Origin: Mesorhizobium sp. J428
Lineage (GTDB): Bacteria; Pseudomonadota; Alphaproteobacteria; Rhizobiales; Rhizobiaceae
Direction: 5' to 3'
Length of the DNA stretch: 64,000 bases
NCBI RefSeq assembly: GCF_024699925.1
Contig: NZ_JAJOMX010000001.1
Location: forward strand, 4,998,001 to 5,062,000
The stretch's first letter is position 1; the number at the start of each line of letters is the position of its first letter. This document shows, in pieces, positions 1 to 8,138 of this stretch. Under the pieces are notes generated by a model, which did no database searches, was not told where the DNA came from, and saw only the letters and a list, made by a program, of their open reading frames with translations. The position numbers were made by a program, and so were the translations under genes.

Positions 1-68
1 GCGAATGCCGGCGCACCGATGCACACGGATGAAACCATCCCCGCCAGAACGATGGTCCTGATCTTCAT
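1..68 (-). CDS. Partial gene, exported protein (signal peptide only)
   Basis: The minus strand opens with an ATG at 68 and reads 22 codons to the window edge without a stop. The peptide has the shape of a Sec signal sequence: MKIR, then a hydrophobic stretch (TIVLAGMVSSVCIGA), then APAFA, which fits an Ala-X-Ala cleavage site at the edge. A G-rich stretch lies about 9 bases before the ATG. The mature protein is outside the window, so no function can be given. It lies downstream of secG in the same orientation, separated by a gap holding a hairpin. Confidence 0.5.
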   Translation of the reverse strand, partial: MKIRTIVLAGMVSSVCIGAPAF

Positions 69-284
69 TTTCACAAACCCCAATCCAATGCTCTTTGGCC
101 GCCCAACAGCCGTGCGGCCGGTCCCCTCCTGTGGAAACCGGACACAACCTATGAGTTCTTATAGTTTCGAATCGGTAACGCGCTCAAGCAGCCGAAGACG
201 CCTCGACACTTCACATTGGCGTCAATTCGGAGCCACACCGGCAAATGAACGCAACTTGTTGCGTTGCGGCAACAATTCTCTGGC

Positions 285-305
285 CGGGCGGCGATAAGCC
301 GCCCG
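285..305 (-). terminator. Hairpin after secG
   Basis: An 8-bp perfect stem CGGGCGGC / GCCGCCCG with a 5-base loop lies 8 bases beyond the secG stop codon. There is no strong T run after it on the minus strand, so it may be a weak terminator or an mRNA 3'-end stabiliser. The rest of the gap to position 69 shows no gene. Confidence 0.4.
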
Positions 306-312
306 CCGCGGG

Positions 313-783
313 TTACTGGCCGGAGGGGACGCTCGGCGTGGCCGGCGTCGCGGGCGCGAGCGGGGTGAGCGGCGCGATCGGAACCGCGCCCTGGCCTTCC
401 GCCGGAGTGCCGGCCGCGGGAGCCTGCTGTTCGCCGGAAGGCGCGGCGGGCGTCGTCGACGGCGCGCCCTGGCCGCCGAGCTGATCGAGGATACCGCTGC
501 CCGAAGGCGCCTGCTGCTGGCCGGTCGAGGACGGCACCCGGTCGAGGATGTCGATCGGGCGCTCGCCGTAACGGGCCATGATGGACAGGAGCAGCGAGGT
601 CGCGAAGAAGATCGCCGCCAGGATCGCCGTCGCGCGGGTGAGCGCATTGGCCGCGCCGCGCGCGGTCATGAAGCCCGAACCGCCGCCGATGCCGAGACCG
701 CCACCCTCCGAGCGCTGGAGCAGCACCACGCCGACGAGCGCGAGCACGACCATGAGGTGGATGACGATAATGACGGTTTCCAT
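313..783 (-). CDS. secG: Preprotein translocase subunit SecG
   Basis: SecG is the small accessory subunit of the SecYEG inner-membrane channel and aids SecA-driven export. The 156-residue product has two membrane segments (about residues 3-22 and 50-70) flanking the family signature RSEGGGLG (24-31) and a Gly-rich loop. After residue 75 comes a long tail rich in Pro, Ala, Gln and Gly, which makes it longer than the E. coli protein (about 110) and is common in rhizobial SecG. The gene lies downstream of tpiA on the same strand, an arrangement often seen in alphaproteobacteria. Identification is firm; the function of the tail is not known to me. Confidence 0.93.
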   Translation of the reverse strand: METVIIVIHLMVVLALVGVVLLQRSEGGGLGIGGGSGFMTARGAANALTRATAILAAIFFATSLLLSIMARYGERPIDILDRVPSSTGQQQAPSGSGILDQLGGQGAPSTTPAAPSGEQQAPAAGTPAEGQGAVPIAPLTPLAPATPATPSVPSGQ

Positions 784-939
784 GCGGGTATCCGGGCAAT
801 CTTGGCTGGATCTACGCGCAGTCCGGCGCGTGGCCGCGGGTCAATACACGGCTTTGCCCGCAAATCCAACCCCTGCGGCAATCTCGGCACCGGATATGGG
901 AACTTAAGCGGTCATTTTACAATGGCCGCGCCGCAAAGC

Positions 940-1708
940 TCAGCCGATGGTCAGGTAAGCTTCGGCGATGGCAAGGAAATCTGCCGCTTTCAGGCTCGCG
1001 CCGCCGACCAGCGCACCGTTGACGTTGTCGATCGCGAGCAGCTCGCGCGCATTCGACGGCTTGACCGACCCGCCGTAGAGGATCCGCGTCGTCGCGGCCT
1101 GTTCGCCGATAAGTCCCGAAAGTTCCGAGCGGATGTGGGCATGCGCCTCGGCGACGTCCTCGACGGTCGGCGTCAGGCCGGGTACCGATCGCCCATACGG
1201 GCTCGTAGGCTATGACCGTGTTCGCGGCCGTGGCCGAAGCGGGCACCGATCCCGATATCTGGCGCGACAGGACGGCGAGCGTCTGGCCGCCTTCCCGCTC
1301 CGCTCTGGTCTCGCCGATGCAGATGATCGCCGTCAGGCCTGCCCGCCAGGCGGCCTCGGCCTTGGCACGCACGATCGCGTCGGTCTCGCCATGATCCGTC
1401 CGGCGTTCGGAATGACCGACGATGACGAAGCTCGCGCCGGCATCCTTCAGCATCTCGGCCGAGACATCGCCGGTATGCGCGCCGCTGGCATTGGCGTGGC
1501 AGTCCTGCCCGCCCGTCTTCACCGGCGACGATTTGAGCACGTCCGCCGCGCGTGTCAGAAGCGTGGCTGGCACGCAGATCAGCGCTTCGGTCTCTGCGTC
1601 GAGCCCTTGCATGAAGCCGTTGGCGATCGCATGCAGTTCCGGCATCGAGGCCGAAGTGCCGTACATCTTCCAATTGCCGGCGACGAGCGAACGTATACCG
1701 TGGGTCAT
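940..1708 (-). CDS. tpiA: Triosephosphate isomerase (frame broken by one base)
   Basis: TpiA interconverts dihydroxyacetone phosphate and glyceraldehyde 3-phosphate in glycolysis and gluconeogenesis. From the ATG at 1708 the protein shows substrate residues N12 and K14 (GNWKM), catalytic His99 in IVGHSERR and catalytic Glu169 in [10 protein letters not shown]. Directly after this the frame is lost: at the GGG of 1180-1182 one extra base separates VWAIGT from the expected GLTPTVED, which continues in another frame to a good C-terminus (AYLTIG) and a stop at 940-942. With one base removed the product is 255 residues, the normal length. A strong AGGAGGA site precedes the ATG. The break is probably a sequence error, since tpiA is rarely lost. 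Confidence 0.9.
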
Positions 1709-1845
1709 GCGCGTCCTCCTGCTGCTGCGCGGCGGTCACTATCAAAATGCGGCCATAAAGCAATCGACAGTCGCCCGGAAGGGCGCTATTGCCGGTCCGG
1801 CAACGCAAGAAGATGCCGTTCGCGGCGGAAATTCCGGGAGTTTCG

Positions 1846-3735
1846 ATGCTTGACTCGTTGAGAAAGGCCGCAGGCACGTGGGTCGCCAAGCTGCTGCTGC
1901 TGCTGCTCGTGGTGAGCTTCGCGATCTGGGGAATCTCCGGTCAGCTGCTGACGGGAACCGGGTCGAGCAGTGTCGTCACCGCCGGCGGCACCAAGGTCTC
2001 CTTGCTCGACTATCGCCTGGCCTATGACCGCCAGCTGCAGATGATCTCGCAGCAGCTCGGACAGCGCATCACGCGCGAACAGGCCGCGATGTTCGGCATC
2101 GACCAGCAGGTGCTGACGCAGCTCACCGCCGGCGCCGTGCTGGACGAACAGGCACGACTGATCGGGCTCGGCGTCTCGCGCGACAAGATCGCCCAGCTGA
2201 CGGCGGAAGACCCTGCCTTCCGCGGCGCGGGCGGCCAGTTCGACCGACGGCAGTTCGAATTCGTGCTGAACCAGGTCGGGATGCGGCCGGAGGACTATTT
2301 CCGCAATCGCGAGCAGGTGGCGGTCCGCCAGCAGATCGTCGAGGCGGTTTCCGACGGTCTGAAGGCGCCCGATACGTTCCTGCGCGCGGTATCGCTCTAT
2401 CAGGGCGAGAACCGCACGATCGAATATGTCACGCTGCAGAAATCGATCATCGGCACCGTGACTGCTCCGGCCGACGATGTGCTAGCCAAGTGGTTCGAGG
2501 ACAACAAGACGCGCTACGCGGCGCCGGAGTATCGCAAGATCGCCTACGTCAAGCTCGAGCCCGAGGATATCGCCGACGCGGCGGCAATCAGCGATGAGGA
2601 CGTGGCGAAGGACTACGAAGCCAACAAGAAGCGCTACACGACGCCCGAGACCCGCACGATCGAGCAGCTGGTCTTTTCCGACAAGGCTGCCGCTGACGCT
2701 GCCGCCGAGAGCATTCGCGGCGGCTCATCCTTCGATTCCGTCGTGACGGCGCAGGGCAAGACGATGGCCGACATCCAGCTGGGCACGTTCGAGAAGGACA
2801 AGGTGGCCGACGCGGCAGTGGCCGACGCCGCCTTCAAGCTGTCGCTGAACGAAGTGAGCCCGGTCGTCGAAGGCGCGTTCGGCCCGGTGCTCCTTCGCGT
2901 CACCGATATCAAGCCGGAAGTGGTCAAGCCGCTTTCGGAGGTCGGCGAGCAGATCCGCAAGGACCTGGCCCTGGTCGAGGCCAACACACAGTTGCTCAAC
3001 GTGCACGACAGCTATGAAGATGCCCGCGCCAGTGGCCAGACAATGGAAGAAGCGGCAGCGGCCGCAAAGCTGAAGGTGGCCACCGTTGAAGCAGTCGACC
3101 GCAACGCGCAGGACCCGGCCGGCACGGTGATCTCGACCATCCCCTCCTCCCGAGAACTGCTGCAGGGTGCCTTCGAGACGCAGCCGAACGTCGAGAACCC
3201 GCCGCTGTCGCTCGGTTCGAGCGGGTTCGTCTTCTACGAGGTCAAGGAGGTCACCCCTGCCCGCGACCGCACGCTAGATGAAGTCAAGGACAAGGTCGTC
3301 GCCGACTGGATCGCAGAAGAAAGCGACCGCCTGTTCTCGACCAAGGCGGCGGAATTGGAAAAGCGCGTCAAGGACGAGAACTCGCTCGACACGGTCGCGA
3401 CCGAACTCGGTCTCGAAAAGCAGGTGAAGCGCGGTCTGCGGCGTGGGGCGGAGGACGTCGACCTCGGCCCCGACGGTGCCGCCGCGGTCTTCGCCGTCGC
3501 GCAGAGCGGCGCGGGGGTCACCACGCCGGCGGACGGCAACACGAAGATACTCTTCCGCGTGACAGAGGTGTTCGAGCCGGCCGGCGCAGGAGCCGAGGCC
3601 GTGTCGGCCGAGAATCGGCAGGCCTATGCATCGGGCATGGCGGACGACCTGCTCGACCAGCTGGTCGCGCGGCTCCAGGGCGAGTTCGCCGTGACGACCA
3701 ACCCCACCGCCATCCAGCAAGCGTTGAGCTTCTGA
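1846..3735 (+). CDS. ppiD: Membrane-anchored SurA/PpiD-type peptidyl-prolyl isomerase
   Basis: A periplasmic foldase that helps exported outer-membrane proteins fold. The 629-residue protein has a short cytoplasmic start ([12 protein letters not shown]), one membrane anchor (about residues 13-33), a SurA-like N-terminal chaperone region and a parvulin-type rotamase region around residues 245-365, then a second partly similar region. This N-in anchored layout is that of PpiD rather than soluble SurA. The start at 1846 is preferred to an ATG 19 codons upstream because GGGAG lies 5 bases before it and because the anchor then follows at the usual distance. It faces tpiA divergently and heads the trp-moa-lexA run. 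The symbol is by domain layout, not by proven orthology. Confidence 0.85.
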   Translation: MLDSLRKAAGTWVAKLLLLLLVVSFAIWGISGQLLTGTGSSSVVTAGGTKVSLLDYRLAYDRQLQMISQQLGQRITREQAAMFGIDQQVLTQLTAGAVLDEQARLIGLGVSRDKIAQLTAEDPAFRGAGGQFDRRQFEFVLNQVGMRPEDYFRNREQVAVRQQIVEAVSDGLKAPDTFLRAVSLYQGENRTIEYVTLQKSIIGTVTAPADDVLAKWFEDNKTRYAAPEYRKIAYVKLEPEDIADAAAISDEDVAKDYEANKKRYTTPETRTIEQLVFSDKAAADAAAESIRGGSSFDSVVTAQGKTMADIQLGTFEKDKVADAAVADAAFKLSLNEVSPVVEGAFGPVLLRVTDIKPEVVKPLSEVGEQIRKDLALVEANTQLLNVHDSYEDARASGQTMEEAAAAAKLKVATVEAVDRNAQDPAGTVISTIPSSRELLQGAFETQPNVENPPLSLGSSGFVFYEVKEVTPARDRTLDEVKDKVVADWIAEESDRLFSTKAAELEKRVKDENSLDTVATELGLEKQVKRGLRRGAEDVDLGPDGAAAVFAVAQSGAGVTTPADGNTKILFRVTEVFEPAGAGAEAVSAENRQAYASGMADDLLDQLVARLQGEFAVTTNPTAIQQALSF

Positions 3736-3745
3736 CAGGACAACC

Positions 3746-4756
3746 ATGGCCGACTTCAAGCCCTTCATCGCCAAGGTCGCCGCTGGAAAGGCGCTCACCT
3801 TCGAGGAGGCGCGCGAGGCGTTTGACATCGTGATGTCGGGCGAAGCGACACCGTCGCAGATCGGCGGCTTCCTGATGGCCCTGCGCGTTCGCGGCGAGAC
3901 CGTGCCGGAGGTGATGGGCGCTGTCGCCACGATGCGCGACAAGATGCTGCGCGTCGCAGCCCCTGGCAACGCGATCGACATCGTCGGCACGGGCGGCGAT
4001 GGCACGCACAGCCTCAACATCTCGACCGGGTCCGCCTTCGTCATCGCCGGCTGCGGCGTGCCGGTGGCCAAGCACGGCAACCGCAACCTCTCCTCGCAGT
4101 CGGGCGCGGCGGATGTGCTGATGGCGCTCGGGATCAGGATCGACCTGTCGCCCGAAGCGATCTCGCGCTGCATTGCGGAGGCCGGCATCGGCTTCATGTT
4201 CGCACCGGCTCACCATCCAGCGATGAAATATGTCGGCCCCTCGCGTGTCGAGCTCGGCACGCGCACGATCTTCAACCTGCTCGGACCGCTCTCGAATCCC
4301 GGCGGCGTGACACGGCAGCTGGTCGGCGTTTTCGCGCCGGAATGGGTGGGACCCGTCGCGGAAGCCCTGAAGGAACTCGGGTCCGAGAAGATCTGGGTCG
4401 TCCATGGCGACGGTTATGACGAGATCACCACGACCGGCGAGACGCGGGTCGCGGAACTCTCCGATGGCGTGCTTTCCGAGTTCACGATCACGCCGGCGCA
4501 ATATGGCCTGGCCTGGCACACGCAGGCTGAGCTCAAGGGCGGCGACGCCGCCTTCAACGCCAGGGCACTGCGGGATATGCTGGCCGGCGCGCCCGGCGCC
4601 TATCGCGACACCGTGCTGATGAACGCCGGCGCGGGGCTTGTCGTTGCCGGTGTGGCGGCCGACATGAAGGAAGGCATCGCGCTGGCCGTCCGGTCCATTG
4701 ATGACGGCAAGGCGCTGGCGCGGCTGGAGAAACTGGTGCAGGTGTCCAACGCATGA
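3746..4756 (+). CDS. trpD: Anthranilate phosphoribosyltransferase
   Basis: TrpD joins anthranilate to PRPP, giving phosphoribosylanthranilate, the second step of tryptophan synthesis from chorismate. The 336-residue protein is full length and has the PRPP-binding GTGGDG loop (81-86), NIST (91-94) and KHGNR (109-113), all diagnostic. It starts 10 bases after the ppiD stop and overlaps trpC by an ATGA, so trpD and trpC are very likely translationally coupled. trpE/trpG and trpF/trpB/trpA are not in this window, so the pathway is split on this chromosome, as usual in rhizobia. No leader peptide or attenuator is visible before it. Confidence 0.97.
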   Translation: MADFKPFIAKVAAGKALTFEEAREAFDIVMSGEATPSQIGGFLMALRVRGETVPEVMGAVATMRDKMLRVAAPGNAIDIVGTGGDGTHSLNISTGSAFVIAGCGVPVAKHGNRNLSSQSGAADVLMALGIRIDLSPEAISRCIAEAGIGFMFAPAHHPAMKYVGPSRVELGTRTIFNLLGPLSNPGGVTRQLVGVFAPEWVGPVAEALKELGSEKIWVVHGDGYDEITTTGETRVAELSDGVLSEFTITPAQYGLAWHTQAELKGGDAAFNARALRDMLAGAPGAYRDTVLMNAGAGLVVAGVAADMKEGIALAVRSIDDGKALARLEKLVQVSNA

Positions 4757-5565
4757 CCGATATCCTGCGCAAGATCGAGGCCTACAAGCGCGACGAGATC
4801 GCCGCCGCCAAGGCGCGCACGCCGCTCGCCGAACTCAAGGCACGGATCGCAGGCGGCGAGCAGCCGCGCGGTTTCCTCAAGGCCCTGCGGGCGAAGCGCG
4901 CCAAAGGCGAGTTTGCTCTGATCGCGGAGATCAAGAAGGCGAGCCCCTCGAAAGGCCTGATACGGGCGGATTTCGACCCACCGTCGCTTGCCGCCGCGTA
5001 TGAGGCCGGCGGTGCCGCCTGCCTCTCCGTCCTCACCGATGCCCCGTCCTTCCAAGGCGCGCCGGAATTCCTGACCGAGGCGCGCTGCGCCTGCGCCCTG
5101 CCCGCGCTGCGCAAGGACTTCATGTTCGACGCCTACCAGGTGCTCGAGGCGCGCGCCTGGGGTGCGGACGCGATCCTGCTCATCATGGCGAGCCTCTCCG
5201 ACGACGACGCGAAGTCGCTCGAGGCCTGCGCGTTCGATCTCGGCATGGACGTTCTCGTCGAGGTGCACGACGAAGCGGAGATGGAGCGCGCGCTGAAGCT
5301 CGCCTCATCGATGATCGGCGTGAACAACCGCAATCTGCGCACCTTCGAAGTCTCGCTCGACGTGTCGGAGCGGCTGGCCCGCATGGTGCCGGCCGACAGG
5401 CTGCTCGTCGGCGAAAGCGGCATCTTCACCCATGCCGACTGCATGCGGCTCGCACGCCACGGCATCGGCACCTTCCTGGTGGGCGAGAGCCTGATGCGCC
5501 AGGCCGACGTCGCGGCGGCTACGCGCCTGCTGCTCAACGGCGCCGCCGCAGCGGCGGCCGAGTGA
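4753..5565 (+). CDS. trpC: Indole-3-glycerol phosphate synthase
   Basis: TrpC closes the indole ring, converting carboxyphenylamino-deoxyribulose phosphate to indole-3-glycerol phosphate. The 270-residue TIM-barrel protein has the substrate and catalytic segments KKASPSKG (61-68), [16 protein letters not shown] and LVGESGI, all expected for the family. It is a monofunctional TrpC: there is no fused TrpF domain as in enteric bacteria. The start overlaps trpD by 4 bases and the stop overlaps an in-frame GTG of moaC, which supports one transcript running into molybdopterin genes. Confidence 0.97.
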   Translation: MTDILRKIEAYKRDEIAAAKARTPLAELKARIAGGEQPRGFLKALRAKRAKGEFALIAEIKKASPSKGLIRADFDPPSLAAAYEAGGAACLSVLTDAPSFQGAPEFLTEARCACALPALRKDFMFDAYQVLEARAWGADAILLIMASLSDDDAKSLEACAFDLGMDVLVEVHDEAEMERALKLASSMIGVNNRNLRTFEVSLDVSERLARMVPADRLLVGESGIFTHADCMRLARHGIGTFLVGESLMRQADVAAATRLLLNGAAAAAAE

Positions 5566-5567
5566 CG

Positions 5568-6062
5568 ATGACCGCCCCCTCGCCGGGCCTCACCCATATC
5601 GCCGCCGACGGGCAGGCCGATATGGTGGATGTCGGCGCGAAGGCCGAGACGCAGCGCGTCGCGATCGCCGAGGGCTCGGTGGTGATGAAGCGCGAAACGC
5701 TCGACATGATCGTCGCCGGCAATGCGAAGAAGGGTGATGTGATCGGCGTCGCCCGCATCGCCGGCATTATGGCGGCCAAGAAGACGCACGAACTGATCCC
5801 GCTCTGCCACCCGCTGCTCCTCGACAAGGTGGGCTTGGAGATCGAGCCCGATGCAGCCCTTCCGGGCCTGCGCGTCACGGCGACTGCGCGCGTCACCGGC
5901 AAGACCGGCGTCGAGATGGAGGCATTGACCGCGGCTTCCGTCGCCTGCCTCACCATCTACGACATGGCCAAGGCCGTGGACCGCGAGATGGAGTTGACGG
6001 GCATCCGCCTGGTCGAGAAGACCGGCGGCAAGTCGGGCGACTACCGCCGGACGAACGGCTGA
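5568..6062 (+). CDS. moaC: Cyclic pyranopterin monophosphate synthase
   Basis: MoaC converts the cyclic dihydro-GTP made by MoaA into cyclic pyranopterin monophosphate, the first pterin intermediate of molybdenum cofactor synthesis. The 164-residue protein has the conserved segments [24 protein letters not shown] and [12 protein letters not shown] prefer ATG at 5568; a GTG at 5562 overlaps the trpC stop and is the alternative. moeA follows after 4 bases. moaA, moaB, moaD and moaE are not in the window. Confidence 0.95.
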   Translation: MTAPSPGLTHIAADGQADMVDVGAKAETQRVAIAEGSVVMKRETLDMIVAGNAKKGDVIGVARIAGIMAAKKTHELIPLCHPLLLDKVGLEIEPDAALPGLRVTATARVTGKTGVEMEALTAASVACLTIYDMAKAVDREMELTGIRLVEKTGGKSGDYRRTNG

Positions 6063-6066
6063 TCCA

Positions 6067-7269
6067 ATGGCGCTGATGCCGGTGAAGGACGCCCTGGCCC
6101 GCCTCCTCGACGGGGCTGCCCCGCTCGCATCCGAAACCGTCGCGATCGGCCAGGCCGCGTGGCGCGTGCTCGCCACAGACATCGCGGCGCTGCGCACCCA
6201 GCCGCCCTTCGACGCCTCCGCGATGGACGGCTATGCGGTCCGCGCCGCCGACGTCGCATCGGTGCCCGCGACGCTGCGTGTCATCGGCGAGGCGCCGGCC
6301 GGCAAGGGGTTCACGGGCACGGTTGGCCCCGGCGAAGCGGTCCGCATTTTTACCGGCGCACCGGTTCCTGCCGGGGCCGACGCCGTGCTGATCCAGGAGA
6401 ACACGCGCCTCTCGCCCAATGGTGTGGAAGCATTGGAGCCCGTCGCGGCCTTCCGCAACATCCGCCGGCAAGCTCTCGACTTCCGCGAAGGTGAGCCTCT
6501 GCTCGAGGCGGGCCGGCTCCTCGATCCCGCCGCCGTCTCGCTGGCGGCTGCCGCCAACCACGCGGCGCTGCCGGTCATCCGCAAGCCGCTGGTCGCTATC
6601 CTCGCCACGGGCGACGAACTGCTGCCGCCGGGCAGCGAGACCGGGCCGGACCAGATCATCTCCTCGAATGCCTATGGCGTGGCTGCCGTGGTCGAAAAGA
6701 TGGGTGCCGTCCCCCTCGATCTCGGCATCGTACGTGACGACCGCTCTGGGATCGCCGCGGCGATAGATGGCGCACGCGCAGCGGGCGCGGACATCATCGT
6801 CACGCTCGGCGGCGCCTCGGTCGGCGACCACGACCTGGTGCGCGAGGTGCTGAGTTCTGCCGGTATGACGCTCGACTTCTGGAAGATCGCGATGCGGCCC
6901 GGCAAGCCGCTGATGTTCGGCCGATTGGGCGACGTGCGGGTGCTCGGGCTCCCCGGCAATCCGGTGGCCTCTCTCGTCTGCTCGCACCTTTTCGTCGCGC
7001 CGCTCGTCGCGCAACTGGGAGGACGGCCCCATATGTTGGACATTCGGGACGCGGTTCTGGGTGTCGACATGACCGAAAACGACCAGCGTGAGGACTATGT
7101 CCGCGCCCGTGTCGAGAGTCGCGACGGCCAACTCGTTGCAGCGCCCTTCCCTGTGCAGGATTCTTCGATGCTGCGGATTCTGGCCGACGCCAACGCCCTC
7201 ATCGTCCGTCCGCCCTTCGCTCCCGCAGCCCCTGCGGGCTCTCCCTGCCGCGTGGTTCTGCTGCGATGA
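6067..7269 (+). CDS. moeA: Molybdopterin molybdenumtransferase
   Basis: MoeA inserts molybdate into adenylylated molybdopterin, the last common step of molybdenum cofactor synthesis. The 400-residue protein has the family marks FDASAMDGYAVRAAD near residue 50, IFTGAPVPAGADAVLIQE, the MoCF-binding segment GGASVGDHD and LPGNPVASLV, followed by a C-terminal beta domain. It is coupled closely to moaC. It is MoeA rather than MogA because it is about twice the length and carries the extra N-terminal domains. A gap of 130 bases, holding the LexA operators, separates it from lexA. Confidence 0.95.
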   Translation: MALMPVKDALARLLDGAAPLASETVAIGQAAWRVLATDIAALRTQPPFDASAMDGYAVRAADVASVPATLRVIGEAPAGKGFTGTVGPGEAVRIFTGAPVPAGADAVLIQENTRLSPNGVEALEPVAAFRNIRRQALDFREGEPLLEAGRLLDPAAVSLAAAANHAALPVIRKPLVAILATGDELLPPGSETGPDQIISSNAYGVAAVVEKMGAVPLDLGIVRDDRSGIAAAIDGARAAGADIIVTLGGASVGDHDLVREVLSSAGMTLDFWKIAMRPGKPLMFGRLGDVRVLGLPGNPVASLVCSHLFVAPLVAQLGGRPHMLDIRDAVLGVDMTENDQREDYVRARVESRDGQLVAAPFPVQDSSMLRILADANALIVRPPFAPAAPAGSPCRVVLLR

Positions 7270-7334
7270 GAAGCCGGCTCGGCAAATAGCCTGAACGAAC
7301 GGTAAACAAATTCACTAAAATTTAAGCGGTTGCA

Positions 7335-7349
7335 GAACACATATCGAAC
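7335..7349 (+). promoter_or_regulatory. LexA (SOS) operator
   Basis: The sequence GAAC-acatatc-GAAC is an exact match to the alphaproteobacterial SOS box (GTTC-N7-GTTC read on the other strand). It lies 51 bases before the lexA start codon, as expected for an autoregulated repressor gene. The match is seen directly; that LexA binds it follows from what is known of this class. Confidence 0.85.
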
Positions 7350-7360
7350 AGATAGTGTTT

Positions 7361-7375
7361 GTTCTGGTTTTGTTT
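7361..7375 (+). promoter_or_regulatory. Second, imperfect LexA operator
   Basis: GTTC-tggtttt-GTTT differs from the consensus GTTC-N7-GTTC only in the last base. It starts 26 bases after the start of the exact box and lies 25 bases before the lexA ATG, so the two sites are roughly 2.5 helical turns apart. Its role is inferred. Confidence 0.5.
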
Positions 7376-7399
7376 GTCTGGCGATTCTTGGAGGGCGAA

Positions 7400-8113
7400 A
7401 TGCTGACGCGCAAGCAACACGAGTTGCTGATGTTCATCCACGAGCGGATGAAGGAGTCCGGCATTCCCCCTTCCTTCGACGAGATGAAGGAGGCGCTGGA
7501 CCTTGCCTCGAAGTCCGGCATCCACCGCCTGATCACGGCGCTGGAGGAGCGCGGCTTCATCCGCCGCCTGCCCAACCGGGCGCGCGCGCTGGAAGTCGTC
7601 CGCCTACCGGAATCGATGTCTCCCGCCCTCGCCGGCCCGCGCAAATTCTCCCCGAGCGTCATCCAGGGCAGCCTCGGCCAGAAGCCGGCCGAGCCGCCGC
7701 GCGCGCCCGTTGCCAGCAACGATGCGGGCAGCGCGATCTCGATCCCCGTCATGGGCCGCATCGCGGCCGGCGTGCCGATCGACGCCATCCAGCACCAGAC
7801 CCACGCGATCATGGTGCCGCCGGAAATGCTGTCGGGCGGCGAGCACTATGCCCTTGAAGTGAAAGGAGATTCGATGATCGAGGCCGGCATCTTCGACGGC
7901 GATACGGTCATCATCCGCAACACGAACGCGGCCACCCCCGGCGACATCGTCGTGGCCCTGGTCGACGAGGAAGAAGCCACACTCAAGCGCTTCCGCCGCA
8001 AGGGCGCCTCGATCGCTCTCGAAGCCGCCAACCCGGCCTACGAGACGCGGATCTTCGGCCCGGACCGGATCAAGGTGCAGGGTCGTCTCGTCGGCCTCAT
8101 CCGGAAATACTGA
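7400..8113 (+). CDS. lexA: SOS regulator LexA
   Basis: LexA represses DNA-repair genes and cleaves itself when RecA is activated by single-stranded DNA. The 237-residue protein has an N-terminal winged helix (residues 1-70), a linker enriched in Pro and Ala (70-112) and a C-terminal S24 peptidase domain. The self-cleavage site is A123-G124 in RIAAGVP; the catalytic pair is S158 (KGDSMIEAG) and K196 (EATLKRF). The start at 7400 is supported by GGAGGG 6 bases before it and by the conserved beginning [10 protein letters not shown]; the frame is open further upstream through the operators, which are not coding. It sits under two operators and ends in a strong terminator. Confidence 0.96.
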   Translation: MLTRKQHELLMFIHERMKESGIPPSFDEMKEALDLASKSGIHRLITALEERGFIRRLPNRARALEVVRLPESMSPALAGPRKFSPSVIQGSLGQKPAEPPRAPVASNDAGSAISIPVMGRIAAGVPIDAIQHQTHAIMVPPEMLSGGEHYALEVKGDSMIEAGIFDGDTVIIRNTNAATPGDIVVALVDEEEATLKRFRRKGASIALEAANPAYETRIFGPDRIKVQGRLVGLIRKY

Positions 8114-8138
8114 GCGTCGCGAAGAGCCGACGAGTGGT

